Origin: Pleurodeles waltl
Taxonomy: Eukaryota; Chordata; Amphibia; Caudata; Salamandridae
Direction of reading: 5' to 3'
Assembly: GCF_031143425.1 (NCBI RefSeq)
Contig: NC_090451.1
Location: 662,622,575-662,686,574 of the forward strand
DNA length: 64,000 bases
Positions 20,336-32,520 of this stretch are shown one piece after another (within the stretch, counting starts at the first letter, position 1; each line of letters begins with the position of its first letter). Position numbers and translations under genes: made by a program. The notes beneath the pieces are model-generated. The model saw nothing but the letters and a program-made list of their open reading frames with translations, was not told the DNA's origin and did no database searches.

Positions 20336-20734
20336 ATTAATGGCCTTTTAGAAACACCCGCCTCCGGGCTGTTGAGGGGTGACTCGCCTAGTTCCCTCCA
20401 GTTTTAGCTGCAGCCCGGCTACGGCACCCAGATTTCCGACCACTGCCCCTTAAGTCAACTTTGTCTGATAGGCTAGAAAACTCAGCAGAGTTGTGCAACA
20501 GGTGTAATGAGGTGCGGGCACGCCACCAAGGCCTGGTGGACTCGCCCACTGCTGGCACCAGTGTTCATCTCCAAAACATTCATCTGAGAGCCAACAATAT
20601 TATCCGTTCCCAGGGAGAGCAGCTGATTCTCCAGCTCAGGGGAACAAACATAGCCCCTGCTCAATGGGCAAAACCAAATCACCTAGAGTCGGCAACCACT
20701 CCAGAGCTTTGGCAAAAGAGGATACTGCATCATT
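20336..20734. other. Unassigned spacer between two minisatellites
   Basis: A 97-codon plus-strand frame (20461-20754) beginning MSDRLENSAELCNRCNEVRA has normal-looking composition but no domain that I recognise, and it runs into the next array. I do not call it a gene. Confidence 0.3.
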
Positions 20735-22150
20735 CAGTGAAGACAACGACTTAAGCCACTACTTATTGAAGGAATCCACTCCATTCAGAGGAGACAACTC
20801 GTGATCCATCTGGTTCTAGGGTGCAACATCACTAAGATGAGGCTCACACTCTGGTTCCTGCTCGATCTAAGGTGCAACATCACTCCAAGGAGACAACTAC
20901 AGCCACTGCTTATTGGAGGATGCCCCACCATTCAGAGGCGATAGTAGTTCATGATTCTGTATATGCTAAGCTTCAGAGACTCAGGGGAAACAAAAGCCAT
21001 GGGCATTCCTCTATTTAAAGTACATCAACACTTAGAGGAGACAACAAAGGGAACCACTTCTTAGTGGAGGATCCTGTATCAATCACAGGCCATGTCACCG
21101 GATCCTGCTTCTTATGTGGTACCACACAATGCCCAGGTGGCACCAACTCTGAGTCCTGCTCCATAACGCATCACTCAGGGAAAACAGCTAGGCCACTCCC
21201 GGTTGATGGGAGGTTATGACATCATTCTGAGGAGCTTGCAATTACAAACCCTGTTCAATCTCTGGAACTGCACCACTCAGAGGCCATGACCCGAAGAACT
21301 TGACCCCCACCCTAGGGGAGCACATCACTGAAAGGAAATAATCTGAGGCCGTTGTGCTCAATTTAGAAGACAACAGATACAGGCTTAGTCTAGATGTCAG
21401 TAGCATCAATATCTCTCCACCATTCTCAAGGCAATTGCTGATCCTGCCTTATGAAGGTTATTATGTCAGTAAGAGAAGTTAATGAGTTTAGGGCCTCCTA
21501 GAACTAGAGTTACACGTCACCCAGGGGAGATCATAAGTCTACACCACAGTACTCAGAGGACATGTTCTGCTTGGAGGGATTATACGATATCACTCAGAGG
21601 AGAACCATTTTCAACCCCTACTTGATCTATGGTACTGTATCACCCAGAGAAAGCAATAACTGCAAAACCAGCTGATTCCACGGTATATTGCCATTCAGAG
21701 TCGACGTCAACACAAGGGACTGGTTGAAGAGATGATAGAACATAACTCAGAGTATGATACAGTATCCCTTGGAGGAGAAATCATATTCAACCCCTGCTTG
21801 ATCTGTGCTAATACATCACTCAGAGGAGACAATAACTCCAAATCCAGTTGGTTTCGGCGTGTGTCGTCTCCAGTTCCCAGTTAATCGGGCGTTACGTCAT
21901 CACACGGAGAAGACAGCCCCAAGTTCCCCTTGTTCTTCAGTGACACTTCACTTAAAGGAGAGAATGACTTCAAACTCTGTTAACTCCAGAGGATATCACC
22001 TCTCAGAGGAGACAACAACTGGGTGTCCTATTTGACAGGGTACCTCATACCTCCAAGGAGATCACGAGGCTATTACACCTCTCCTAGAAGAGAAAAAAAT
22101 ACCAGGACCAACTCTTTGGAGCAGGAGGGTCACCCAGAAAAGACAATCAC
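20735..22150 (+). repeat. Degenerate minisatellite with CACTCAGAGGAGACAA core
   Basis: The word CACTCAGAGGAGACAA and close variants recur roughly every 45-60 bp (for example near 21277, 21592, 21815 and 22003), alternating with 'aactccaaatccagttggtt'-like text. Period length varies and copies are strongly diverged. No gene is seen. Confidence 0.65.
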
Positions 22151-23031
22151 CCCTGTCCCCACACGATTCCACTTAAGTGAGATGAAAAGGGGACTGGCAG
22201 AATTGGAAGTGGTCTCACCCAGATGGCCCTGCTGAATGGATGATTCCATATCCTGTCATGGGTGAGAGGGATGTACGTGACTAAATCAGTCAGCCAGAGA
22301 GACAGTAAGACCGGTAGCAGGGAAGGACAGAGAAAGAATTTGGGACTCTGAATTACAGCGCGCACGTGTGTACGAGACGCTTAGACAAAAAGTGAGAGAA
22401 TAACAGGGACAGGGGAAAAGAAAGGAAAAAACACGACAGAATGAGGGAACGAGAGACAAAAACAGAACATATAGAAAAAGTTGAGGAGGAGAAGAAAAAA
22501 AACTGAATGGAGAGTAGAGCAGAGTCAGAACAACATGCCTCGTTAGGCGTAAATACATCACTCAATAAATTAGCCACAAATATAACCATGGGCATCCGCT
22601 GTACACTTAATATGGATGCAAGCCAGAAGGGTGGCCTGGGCTGGGGTGGGGTGGGGGGGCAAGGGACGGGTCAGCGCGAGAGAATGAACATAACAACACT
22701 TAAGTGTCAGAATAAAAATTAAAAACAAGATTGTAAAAGCTGCTCGCATCTCACCTAGAACACATTGAGTTCTTTGGCTGCATATTTTATGAGATACGCC
22801 ACCAAAAGAGCAGACTTTAGTGACATGTACATATACATTTTACTATATTTGCACATGTCCCTTCGTGTTTGTCCTTCAGAAGTATTTACCTTTCCAGGCA
22901 GGAAGTGGTTCGAGGGTCTGGAGTCGGGCTTGACAGATGTCGGAGGCTATGTGAGGCTTTGCTTCCACCTGGTGGAAGTCAGTGGGACTGCTTTACCGTG
23001 TGTGCGAGAGACCAGCCTCACTTGAAAATTA
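22151..23031. other. No gene seen; purine-rich tract 22378-22510
   Basis: 22378-22510 is an A/G-rich strand, which creates pyrimidine-encoded S/F/L-rich frames on the opposite strand. The rest is unremarkable. Confidence 0.4.
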
Positions 23032-23641
23032 AGGGCGAGATTTATATGTTGGAGGGAAGGGAAGGGAACTCCGACCCTCCCTGCCAATAAAGTGGTCCAC
23101 CTTCCCAGTTTAATTTCGGGTGGACCATCACTTTGGCAACGGTGGAAACTTCTTAATCTCCGCCCTGGCCAGACTTCTCCGACGACCCTGGAGAGTAGGG
23201 GCTGTTGGAGAAATGGCTACATGTCTGCCTGCCCAATTTAGATGGGCGGACATGCAGTCATATTTTACTGTTTCTCACCGCAGGGACAATAAAATCATAA
23301 TAATACTCACCCCACTATGAGAGTAGACTCCCAAAATGGTCGGAACATTATTTTTTTCCTTTGCAAAAAGGAAATCCAGTTTCTTGATTTTCCTTTTGTA
23401 AAGGAAAAAGAAATACTCAGTGCTACAGGGCTGCGACCTGCAGATGCACCTTTTAGCACAGAGTAAAATGCATTTGCAGGAATCATCGTGATGGCGGTCC
23501 CTGGCAATGCTTTTATGAATGGCTGCCGACTTGGCTGTAATTTATGAATTAGGTGGGAGGCCCCTCCGCCATGTGGACAGAGTGATTTACTCCATCCCAA
23601 TGAGGAATGAGGGGCATCCTCCAAGATATAAATCTGGTCCT
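23032..23641. mobile_element. Probable DNA transposon, non-autonomous (about 610 bp)
   Basis: The left end reads AGGGCGAGATTTATATGTTG and the right end, on the minus strand, reads AGGACCAGATTTATATCTTG. These are good terminal inverted repeats that extend through GGAGG. Flanking TTA occurs on the left, but the right flank is AAC, so no clean target duplication is seen. The inner region near 23355-23412 has an imperfect hairpin (TTTCCTTTGCAAAAAGGAAA against TTTCCTTTTGTAAAGGAAA). There is no transposase. The class could be Harbinger-like but this is a guess. Confidence 0.6.
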
Positions 23642-25585
23642 AACTTCTTTCACGACCCCAGTCCTACATAAATCTAATCCGAATGCAGTTCGAGCCTGAC
23701 CTGTCCTCATTCAAGCCTGGACCTTCCATGGACAATGCTGCCTATCACTCCCAACTCATAAAGAGAAGAAACAAATCGAGTTCTGCAATTCAGTGCACAA
23801 CTTTGCAGGCATTGTTTTACTCACAGTAGCATACACTATTGTTCCCACATACCAGCCTCAAACGACCAGTCCTTGCTCTGGGACTACTCACAACCACTCT
23901 AGATTAGGCCCAGGCAAATGTTTGTTTATGCTGTTGATTTACGATTGTTACATGAAATGCGTGATTGAGAATTCTTTAGGGCAAAAATCCTATTTTGGGA
24001 GCATGGATAGAATGCAAACGTGAGCAGCTGTTGCTCCTATCACCAAGGGCATAACAAAGGCCCCTGTGGTGCTGGTGGACCTCCAATCCTTCTTTGGCCC
24101 CTAACCCTTCAGAAGGACCCAATTCTGCCCACAGCCAATGAATATAAGCGATGGGTGACTAATGGGCCACTCTTCATGCTCTGCTAGGGCCACATTATTT
24201 TACACTACACCACTGCGCATCACTTGCGATTTTATACTTTTTTAGTGCAAAATCAATGATTTAAATGGAAATACAGAAGTGCAGGTACTCACTATTAAAA
24301 GTACCTGTTTGCTCCTGATTAGTGCAGGTACTCTTTGTTTCAAAATAAAGACGTGCAGGTATTCAGTACCTGACAGTACCTGCCCATTTAAAGACTGCTC
24401 GAAATGCATCCTCCAATGGGCACAAGAGAAGTTGTGCAAAATGCTGAAACTGGCATTTCACCTAATAATGCATAACTTTACTTCATTTTGGGGTGCATAC
24501 TTTCTGCAGGGGAATTACATATATTTCACCCTGCTGTAGACAGTCCTCATTCCAAATTTAGGAACTAGTGCTGGACTGAGAAACAAAATCAAAACTGTTC
24601 AAACCAACCCCACACTGCAAGGGTCTACAGCTGGATTGGGGGTATGGTGGGTGACGGCAGTCCAACCTCATCAGTAAGAAGCCCCCGAGCTTTCCGCTCC
24701 CACAGCAAAACGCTGAGTGGTAGGATGGCCATTCTAACATTGTTGCCACCACCTTCTGTTTACTAACCAGTTATAATTTCGAAATTCAACATATTGAAAA
24801 CTGCTTGTGGTCTCTACCTTTGGTCTGCCACAGTTCTCAGCCTTACTCCGCAAGTCTTGGTACAATACCACCAGCACAGGTGTGTAGATGTCATTTTGAA
24901 CAGCACTTGTAATGGCACAAGGGCCCAGGGGTACGAGAGTCCCACTGCATCACAACTATGGTTGTTTTTTCCTACCCTGATGAAACTACAAATACTACCC
25001 CTTCTACTCAACACTGTCTTCAAAACCAAACGCATCATCTAAAAAGGCATCATGACTGGCACTCTGCCTACCTGGTTAACAAGATCACCATCTCCTATGT
25101 CTCTCGGTACAAACATAGCCTGGAAAACTTAAGACTGAAGACAATGAAGTGCAAAAACCAAAACAAAGCAACAGACTGTTTACATGTATGAACCTAAAAT
25201 CTGGAATTGCCGCAACCCTTCTCCACTTTGGCTGTACATTGGTGAAGGCCGTGCACAGTGTGGGACAAGCATAGTAGGGCACAGAGCTTGGCTGTATGCT
25301 AGGTCTCACGTTGACAGTGAACAGGGGGAGGTGGGCAGCCACAGCTTATTGAATGCAGGCCCTGGACAGCCAAAGGCTGTGTGAAGCTGGGGTTGAAAAG
25401 TATGTGCACCATTAAAAAAACAATGCAATTCACAGAAAAACACTGTTAAAAACTGAGTTTTAGTTTTGGCTAAAAACTGCTAAACTACTGAAATTCATCA
25501 GTTGTGGTTGTGAGTAGACACAATACATGCCATAACTGACAGAAAATGTGGTGAGCGGAACACACAGGGAGGGGGATCTAATCAC
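23642..25585. other. No gene seen; dispersed GTGCAGGTACTC repeat at 24279-24392
   Basis: Within this stretch GTGCAGGTACTC occurs at 24279 and 24322 with a related form at 24353, followed by 'cagtacctgacagtacctgc'. A relative lies at 29734-29806. Otherwise no coding or repeat signal is recognised. Confidence 0.45.
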
Positions 25586-26082
25586 CGTTTGAGTAGAGGT
25601 GGGCCAGAAATTCAGCTCCGCTGGCAGAGCTTTGCCCACTCTGCGTTCCGCTTCGAGTGCGGAGTTCTAGCAAAACTCTGCTAACCGCCGCATGGTGGGT
25701 TTTTCTCACACACGACTCACCAACGTTAAGCTGGCAAGCAAGAATTTGCATCCCCTAGCAGGATTTTCAGGCACTAGAACTCCTCCCGGTGCGATTTCTC
25801 CACACAGGTTGTAGCGGCAGGTCACTACCACGCACATTGAGAAGCTGCCACTTGAGTAGAAAATCTACATGAGCGACAGGAAGAAGCAGTGCAGTCTGGC
25901 GCACCTTGTGGTGCCGTTCACGCGGACAAGCTCATGGTGCTAAAAATCATCAGCGTGAGCAGCGCATCGTACCAAAATTCCACCACTCGTGGAACTCTGC
26001 AGAACCTTGAGGAGTTTTTAGGTAACTCCACGGACTTCTGCGGAGTGAAACTCTACAATTTCTGCTCATGCCTACGTTTGAG
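25586..26082. mobile_element. hAT-type MITE (481 bp, 25594-26074) with 8-bp target duplications
   Basis: The element runs 25594-26074. The left end is TAGAGGTGGGCCAGAAATTC. The right end on the minus strand is TAGGCATGAGCAGAAATTG. The 8-bp word CGTTTGAG flanks both ends exactly (25586-25593 and 26075-26082). TAG-initiated termini with 8-bp duplications are typical of one hAT branch. Subterminal words CTCCGC/GCGGAG recur (near 25615, 25660 and 26040). There is no coding capacity. Confidence 0.85.
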
Positions 26083-29000
26083 GCAACTACAGTTACACTG
26101 CCACTCGGTCCTCAGCATTCACACCCACTTGGCTGTTCAGTCTACAGCGACAAAGGTCTTCAGACCTAGCACCCACAGGACGCTCAAAATTCAGTGCACA
26201 CTGAGCGGTCTTTGAAACAAAGGTACAGTAGGCGTAGGAAGAAATTAAATTCTGCATTGCCGAAATCACAATTATTTCTTGCAAAAATGCAGGAAATACA
26301 GGAAGACCATCATGAGTGCAAGAAAAGCACGATTGAGCAAACATATACATCAATGTGTGCAACTTTGTGTGTGAAAGAGAGAGAGAGCACACACTCCTAG
26401 ATTATGAGTATTAGGGTGAGGACAAGTAGTGAATATATGTGCAAGAGAGCATGAATCTGAGTGAGCAATAAATAAGTGTATTAGCATGTGTGAGTGGGAG
26501 GAGTGTGCAAGTTGCCTATATGTTTTAATGTCAGCGAGCCATTAAGTCTGTTAATGACTGGTAGAGTCACAGATTAAGGCCCCAGTTACGATCATCCTGA
26601 TTATTTCTAGTATGTGTGCTATCTCCTATTACCATGCATATCGCAATTACAAGTTATAAAAAAAACACTGGCGCTCACATAATTTTCGCCGGTAACACGT
26701 GCTGAAATTTATCAGGCAAAAAAAGTAAAAAAATAAAGACTGTTGCAGATTTGTGTGACACAAGCCCAGATGTACAGGTTGTGCCCTTTTTAAGGGCCCT
26801 CAGAGTAATTTGGTGCTATTTGTTGCAATTCATAAATTCTGATTCATGGGGTGTGGGACTACACCAGTCCCATAAGCATATCAGCCCATATGGTGCAGTG
26901 GGCCCTCCAAACTTTCAAGGCGACCCGACTCAGCCCAAAGTCAATGAATATCTGTGAGTTATAGGAGACTCCGGGCTTCTCATCACACTATGCAGGTGGA
27001 ACCCATCATTGTGGTGTGAGAGCCATGCAAGCAGCTAGGATGCGCAACTTAGGTGGGCTCAAAAATGTATTGGAAAATTTCACAGAAGTTTACCATCGAT
27101 TTCAGAGTGCTTTCCCCTCAGCACCACTGCTCTCGTTGAAGACGCTGAAGACAATCTGGGCACAGTCAGCTATGGAGGCAACAAAAAACTATGGGGCGAG
27201 GAGGCAGAAGGGAGTGTGTGTGCCTCAGAAGCCCTGCAAACTGACAGATCCCACAGCAAGCAGGAGGCTTTTCATGGTTTCTGTAAGCACTGGCTATGGC
27301 ACTGCTAACTCTGAGATTGCAAAAGAGTACCGGGAAACTTAAGTGCACAGTGCTTCCATGGATTACTGTTTGGAACGTGCGCTGCTTGTAACGTCTTTGT
27401 TGTAATCGGCTGCATCGCAGGAAGATTGGCTGCCTCCCCTCCATTGACCTGTGTGAGTTTTCAAATGTGCACAGCAGGAAAAAAAAGCAGCCATGTGTGC
27501 GATACAAAGTGTATGGTGCCTTGCCATGGGGCAGAGCGAGTTATGAATGCATTCCTCAGTTCATTAAAATCTAGTAAGTACATTTCCCCATTATCTGCAA
27601 TGTGAGAAGCTCAAGCAACTTGTTTTAAAGTGCTTCAGGGATGATACATAATTTTGTTATTTTAACTTGTAGCCAGGTTTGTTGCTCATTTTAACGTAAA
27701 GGCTGTGGTGGTCATCTGTTTTCCGCCTTAGATTAGGAGCTCAAGCTGTTGAATGTTGTGTAGGATCCACCCATCCTCTGCTGCAGAGCACCATAGTTCA
27801 TGTCCTGCCATCTTGCCAATGTGTTTTCATTGTACTATAGACTCCTCAGTGGAACTCACTAAGGCTTCAGAAACAAACTCACAGAGGCCAATAACCAAAA
27901 TATTGCGATCTTGCACGTAATTTAAAAAGGTCAATAATTTCATTGTCACTAGTGTGTAGGTTTCACATCCTCATTTAGCATACTGCCCGAAAACGTCTTA
28001 GAAAAGTTGACAGAAACTACCGTCGATTGCAGAGTGCCAAAATTGGTGTAAATTAATGTTTTATTGTTTTTATTTTCAGATCCCCGATCCATCATGGCCT
28101 TAAAATTGCATTGAATATTTAAGCTATAAATGAGAACAAAGAAATCTGAATTACAGAATTTTGAGTGGATCATGCATAGGCAATCACTCAGCTACCCAAT
28201 CCACCACACACTTTATCAATTTGTGTACTCTCGACTACAGTGAATTGATAAAAGAGGTTGCAGGACAGAAAGGAAGGAAAGTTCTCTTTTTGTGAAGAAG
28301 TAACATTATAGATTAGCCTATAACAGGTACACTTGTATAGTTAAATTTATCTTGTACTTGGTAATCTACTAAAATAAAATGATCAGTAATGAAAAACAAT
28401 TTGCTACTGACTGTAAGTGCTTGAGTGAGCCAGCAGACGAGTCAGCGCGTGCGTGTGAACATTACTGAACCGCCACTGAGCCTGGGCCTGAGACCTGCTA
28501 TGCTGGGTTCAAAACCCTTGAAAAGGTTAAAAACACCATATTATTGACATTTAATGGAAGACTTGGAAGTTAAGCAACTCTCACATAAATCTTTGGTGCT
28601 CGCTCGTATAAATGCCCTATAAACGCCTTGAACAAATCCAGTAGGCCCTGGAATCTCTCTAAGGACTTGCCTTGAGTACACAGTGGGGTGGCCTCTTAGC
28701 AACAGTAGGTCATGTTAGGTGTCATAGCTTCAACCAGTCCTGGCTTTTAGTCACTAAAGAGCCTGACAAGTAGTTGACACTTTCCAGCCCCTTTGGCCTA
28801 TTAATTTTAAATATAGCTTAAGAGCCTAAAATGAGCCCAATTCGTTCCCATACCCACTGGCCTTTCAGAGACTGACAAGCATGAGATCACTCACTCTGCA
28901 TTGCCTATTCGCTATTCAGAGGCATGAAAAGGATGATGTCATCTTAGTGTTGTCTCAATTATTTGGAATCTCTCAGGCTCCTGACTGTTATGGACCAACC

Positions 29001-29485
29001 AATGTGCACCATGCCACCTAGTGGCAGGGCTGAAAACTGTTTTCTGAAGCCTTTTATTCAAGTGACGGCACCTGTGTACACACACACACACGTACACATG
29101 ACTCTGAAGCTTGCTCATGGGAACTGGCACCACACATTTTGTGCCTCACCCCTGACTCAGAACACTGCAAGCGTTTAAAAATACTACATCAGTGGCGTTT
29201 CTTGGCAAACCAATAAATCAGGAAACGTGCTCGTAAATTTGTGTTACTTGCGCTTTAATAGCCCTATAAAGACCGGCGCTGATGTCATAGCCGTTCAGTC
29301 TGTCCACAACAAACCGCCTTTGACAAACTTTTGGGTAGTCTGAATGTCTTTGGTTAAACTTTCACCGATTGGTTCCACCGTGGTGATGTGACAAGCGAGA
29401 CATGAGTGCAACTGCTCACCAGAAGCAGCATGCACTAGACACCGTACCAGCTCAATGGTGTTCACATAAACTTACCCTCTTGTCA
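26083..29485. other. No gene seen; short simple repeats only
   Basis: Long stretch without recognisable genes or transposon ends. Small (AG)n at about 26376-26390 and (CA)n at 29079-29092. A 108-codon frame at 27016-27342 shows no domain and its opposite strand is equally open, so it is not called. Confidence 0.4.
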
Positions 29486-29489
29486 GCTG

Positions 29490-29580
29490 ACCCAAAACAC
29501 AAAACTACCAGACCTGGGTCTGACAACAAGTGCCTGTACCTGTCAGGCTAGTGTTCTAACCGCTGAAGCACAGCGCCATC
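29490..29580 (-). repeat. Possible tRNA-derived SINE head
   Basis: Read on the minus strand, GTGCTTCAGCGGTTAGAACA resembles a tRNA D-arm/A-box. About 40 bases on, a TTGTCAGACCC stretch could be a decayed B-box. It could equally be the 3' part of a MIR-type SINE in plus orientation. Confidence 0.35.
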
Positions 29581-29733
29581 CCACCACACCCTTATATCCG
29601 TGCCCTCCAAGTAACCATATTCAGTGCTTAAAGCGTAACCACGGAACCACTGGTACTCGCTGTCTAGAAAGTCTGTTTGCTGCTGAGAAATGACGGTTCT
29701 CTCCCATTAAATGTATTGAAGCAGTGCTGAGAA

Positions 29734-29806
29734 GTGCAGGTACTCTCCCGTTCAAAATAAAGAACTGCAGATGCTCAGTACTGGATAGTACCTGCTCATT
29801 TCAAAC
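29734..29806 (+). repeat. Dispersed GTGCAGGTACTC repeat, second copy
   Basis: Shares 'agtgcaggtactct' and 'ttcaaaataaag' and an AGTACCTG(C)CCATTT-like end with the segment at 24320-24392. Its right part runs into the 285-bp direct repeat. Confidence 0.55.
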
Positions 29807-30067
29807 CCCGGCCATATTTCTATGCTTTCTCAGAAAGCCAGAGGAGAGGTACAGAAATGTGCCCAAATATTTACTACTATAACTATAGTCCTCAAATATT
29901 TGTGGAAAGTGTATTTTAGATGTCATTATGTAGTTTCTGCAAGCAGGGGGAGTGAAAATACAATCACCTAAGTGCCCATAAGTGAGGCATTTATTTGCAT
30001 GCTCATTAGAGGTGTTACAGCATTGAAGGACTGATGGCTATCACTGACGGAAGGCCTTGTTTACCAG
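29783..30067 (+). repeat. 285-bp direct repeat, first copy
   Basis: Begins GGATAGTACCTGCTCATTTC and ends CTTGTTTACCAG. It matches 30389-30673 at 278 of 285 positions by hand count, with no length difference. Confidence 0.93.
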
Positions 30068-30386
30068 TTTAATCTTTAAAAATTCATAACTTGACTTGTG
30101 TATGTTGGATTTTTGTCGTTTTGGTCTTGTTTTTGTTTAGATAAATATTTCCTATTGTTCTAAATTGGTGTTGTGTCATTTTGTGGTGCTTTCATTGAGT
30201 TACTGTGTGTGTTGGTACAAATACTTTACACCTAGCACTCTGAGATTAAGCCTACTGCTCTGCCAAGCTACCAAGGGGGTAAGCAGGGGTTAGCTGAGGG
30301 TGATTCTCTTTTACCCTGACTAGAGTGAGGGTCCTTGCTTGAACAGGGGGTAACCTGACTGTCAACCAAAAACCCAATTTCTAACA
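30068..30386 (-). mobile_element. LTR retrotransposon fragment (partial LTR)
   Basis: On the minus strand it begins TGTTAGAAATTGGGTTTTTG and continues through 'gtcaggttaccccctgttca'. The TG start and this opening resemble, from memory, an abundant Gypsy-type LTR in newt sequence. Only one terminus is visible. The other end abuts the first 285-bp repeat. There is no tRNA primer site or polypurine tract in view and no simple 4-6 bp target duplication. Confidence 0.5.
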
Positions 30387-30388
30387 TT

Positions 30389-30673
30389 GGATAGTACCTG
30401 CTCATTTCAAGCCCCGGCCATATTTCTATGCTTTCTCAGAAAGCCAGAGGAGAGGTACAGAAATGTGCCCAAATATTTACTACTATAACTATAGTCCTCA
30501 AATATTTGTGGAAAGTGTATTTTAGATGTCATTATGTAGTTTCTGCAAGCAGGGGGAGTGAAAATACAATCACCTAAGTGCCCATAAGTGAGGCATTTAT
30601 TTGTGTGCTCAATAGAGGTGTTACAGCACTGAAGGACTGATAGCTGTCACTGACGGAAGGCCTTGTTTACCAG
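30389..30673 (+). repeat. 285-bp direct repeat, second copy
   Basis: Differs from the first copy at about seven positions, clustered in the last third (for example 'ttgtgtgctcaat' against 'ttgcatgctcatt'). It immediately follows the TG end of the LTR fragment with two bases between. Confidence 0.93.
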
Positions 30674-32270
30674 AATTGCACTCGATCCACTTCCAATGGC
30701 GTAGCTTCGGGGGGGTGTTTGGGGTATTATATCCCCCAATAAATGTATTTTCTAGTAAATAGTTGGGTAAAGGTGCTTTCATTTGGGTATGGTGAGGTGT
30801 CTGTCCGATTTCACAAGGCATTTTTCCATACATGCAGACAAAAATGAACACACACTCTATCGCCTCCATTATGAAAGTCTTCAAAAAAATTTTTTTTTCA
30901 AAATATTGCATACATTTTCTCTCACCTAGTACCCCCACAAAGCCATATTCTTCTACCTTTTGGCTGCCCTATAAGCCCCTCTTGTGTGCCCTGCTTGTCT
31001 ATTATGTATATAAACATTAATTGCCAGACTGATTGTTGGGAAATCTGAAGCTCACACCCCACCAGTCTTAGTGACAAATCTCAGCCCCGGTTTATTCCCT
31101 CCCTCCCCACAGGAAAGTGCTGTTTGAGTCCCAGTGAAATGTGCACAAAGCCTTGCACAGAACAAGCCTCACCTTATGCACTTCTATAAATCTAAAAATG
31201 GTATTGGAGAAGTTCTCAACTGTTCAAGTTGTGGAAGTGTGGAAGTTCCATTCTCACTCTCTTAGGTGTCAGTCATAGCACCCGGAATTCCATAAACCTT
31301 TTACGACTTGACCTTTCAACTCCGAGACATAAGATTAATATCATCTACCATATCACAAAAAAATGAAGAATGAAGATTGAGAAGAAAAGTCCTAAAGAAG
31401 AAGACAACAGATCACCCCAGAAATTACAGATGAAAAGTGGTGAGGCAATCTCTACTCGTAAGAATCAAGAAATAGGCAATAAAAATGGTGGCCAAGGTGG
31501 GAGAAATTAGCCAAAGGCTAAGATCCTACACAGGGGATCGATTAGGTGACCAAAGAAAACAGATGTGATGGCTAGTGAAAATAAGATGGGGGCATGGATG
31601 TCAATTCACCAAAATGCCAGGGGTAGCAGAAGTGACATCACACGCCATTTGACCTTTATTTTCACTCATACACTTGCATATTCACACAGATACACTGTCT
31701 CTCAGATAAACACATTCTCACTCGCAAGCACGCACACAACATACATTTAAAAGCTTTTTTTTACTTACCTCAATCTGCCAGGGAGGGTCATATTCCAGCT
31801 TATTGTACTCAATTTTTTATTACACTGATAGTGAACAATACAATATTATTCACTATTAGTGTAATAAAAAAAAATTGACAAAAAACTAAGATAGTGGAGC
31901 CCCAATCAACGTCCATGAGGACTTATTGCCCCTGTGTACAGTGCACTGACTTTGTCACCTCTGAGTCTAGGGGTCGCAAAAAAGGGCCAGGGGTCATAAG
32001 GGGCAAGCCAGGGGTCTCAGCTGCGACCCCTGGCATCCCATAAGTGACGTCCATGGATGGGGGAACAGCAGTGGAAACTACACAAGTGGCCTAGAAACAA
32101 GATCAGTGCTTAGCCTGGCCTCTGAGGGAGTGAGGGTGATAATCGATAGGAATGTCTAAAGAAGGGTGGCGGGGGCCTTATTTGCAAGCCCCTCTGTTTT
32201 CTTGATTCAGAACACCTACACTTATGCTGCAGATTGTATTGACCCACAATACAATATTTCAATGTCAAAT
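30674..32270. other. No gene seen; AT-rich inverted repeat at 31811-31876
   Basis: Contains an AT-rich hairpin and some CA-rich text near 31660-31745. 'aatggcgtagcttcgggggg' at about 30698 resembles one end of a DNA transposon (CAGTGGCGTAGC type), but the other end was not found. Confidence 0.4.
31811..31876. repeat. AT-rich hairpin
   Basis: Left arm ATTACACTGATAGTGAACAA and right arm TTATTCACTATTAGTGTAAT pair with two mismatches around a short loop near CAA, extended by T and A runs on either side. Confidence 0.85.
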
Positions 32271-32279
32271 TTATTATCC

Positions 32280-32520
32280 GATAAAGGGAAGAATATGTAC
32301 ATGATAAGTAGCTGCAGATTTGGGGTACATGGATTGAACCAGAGAAAAAGTATCTCGAAAGTTACAAGTTTTGAGAACTTCCTGGGCAGAGAATGTTAGA
32401 TTCCTACTTTCTGCAGTAGAAATCGAACATACAATGCGGCTCCAGAAGTTCAGAAAAGAAGCGAAAAGTCTAGTGACGTGGTGTATCACCGATGAATGAT
32501 TTAGAAGGCACCAAATAACT
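32280..32520 (+). repeat. Diverged direct repeat, first copy
   Basis: Shares 'actacaagttttgagaa' ('gttacaagttttgagaac' here), 'ggtacatggattga', 'gcagtagaa' and 'gaaaagtctag' in the same order with 34870-35110. Similarity appears near 70 percent over the best 140 bp by eye. The nature of the unit is unknown. Confidence 0.45.

Noticed and set aside
20461..20754. 97-codon frame beginning MSDRLENSAELCNRCNEVRA
   Set aside because: Plausible composition, but it runs into a minisatellite and has no recognised family. It is left as unassigned spacer.
27016..27342. 108-codon frame as a host exon
   Set aside because: Both strands are open over the same stretch, and no domain or splice pattern is seen.
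29490..29580. A functional tRNA gene
   Set aside because: The B-box is decayed and no full cloverleaf can be drawn. At most it is a SINE head.
30692..30720. Complete CAGTGGCGTAGC-type DNA transposon
   Set aside because: Only one end-like word is present here and at 29189 and 34023. No matching second ends or duplications were found.
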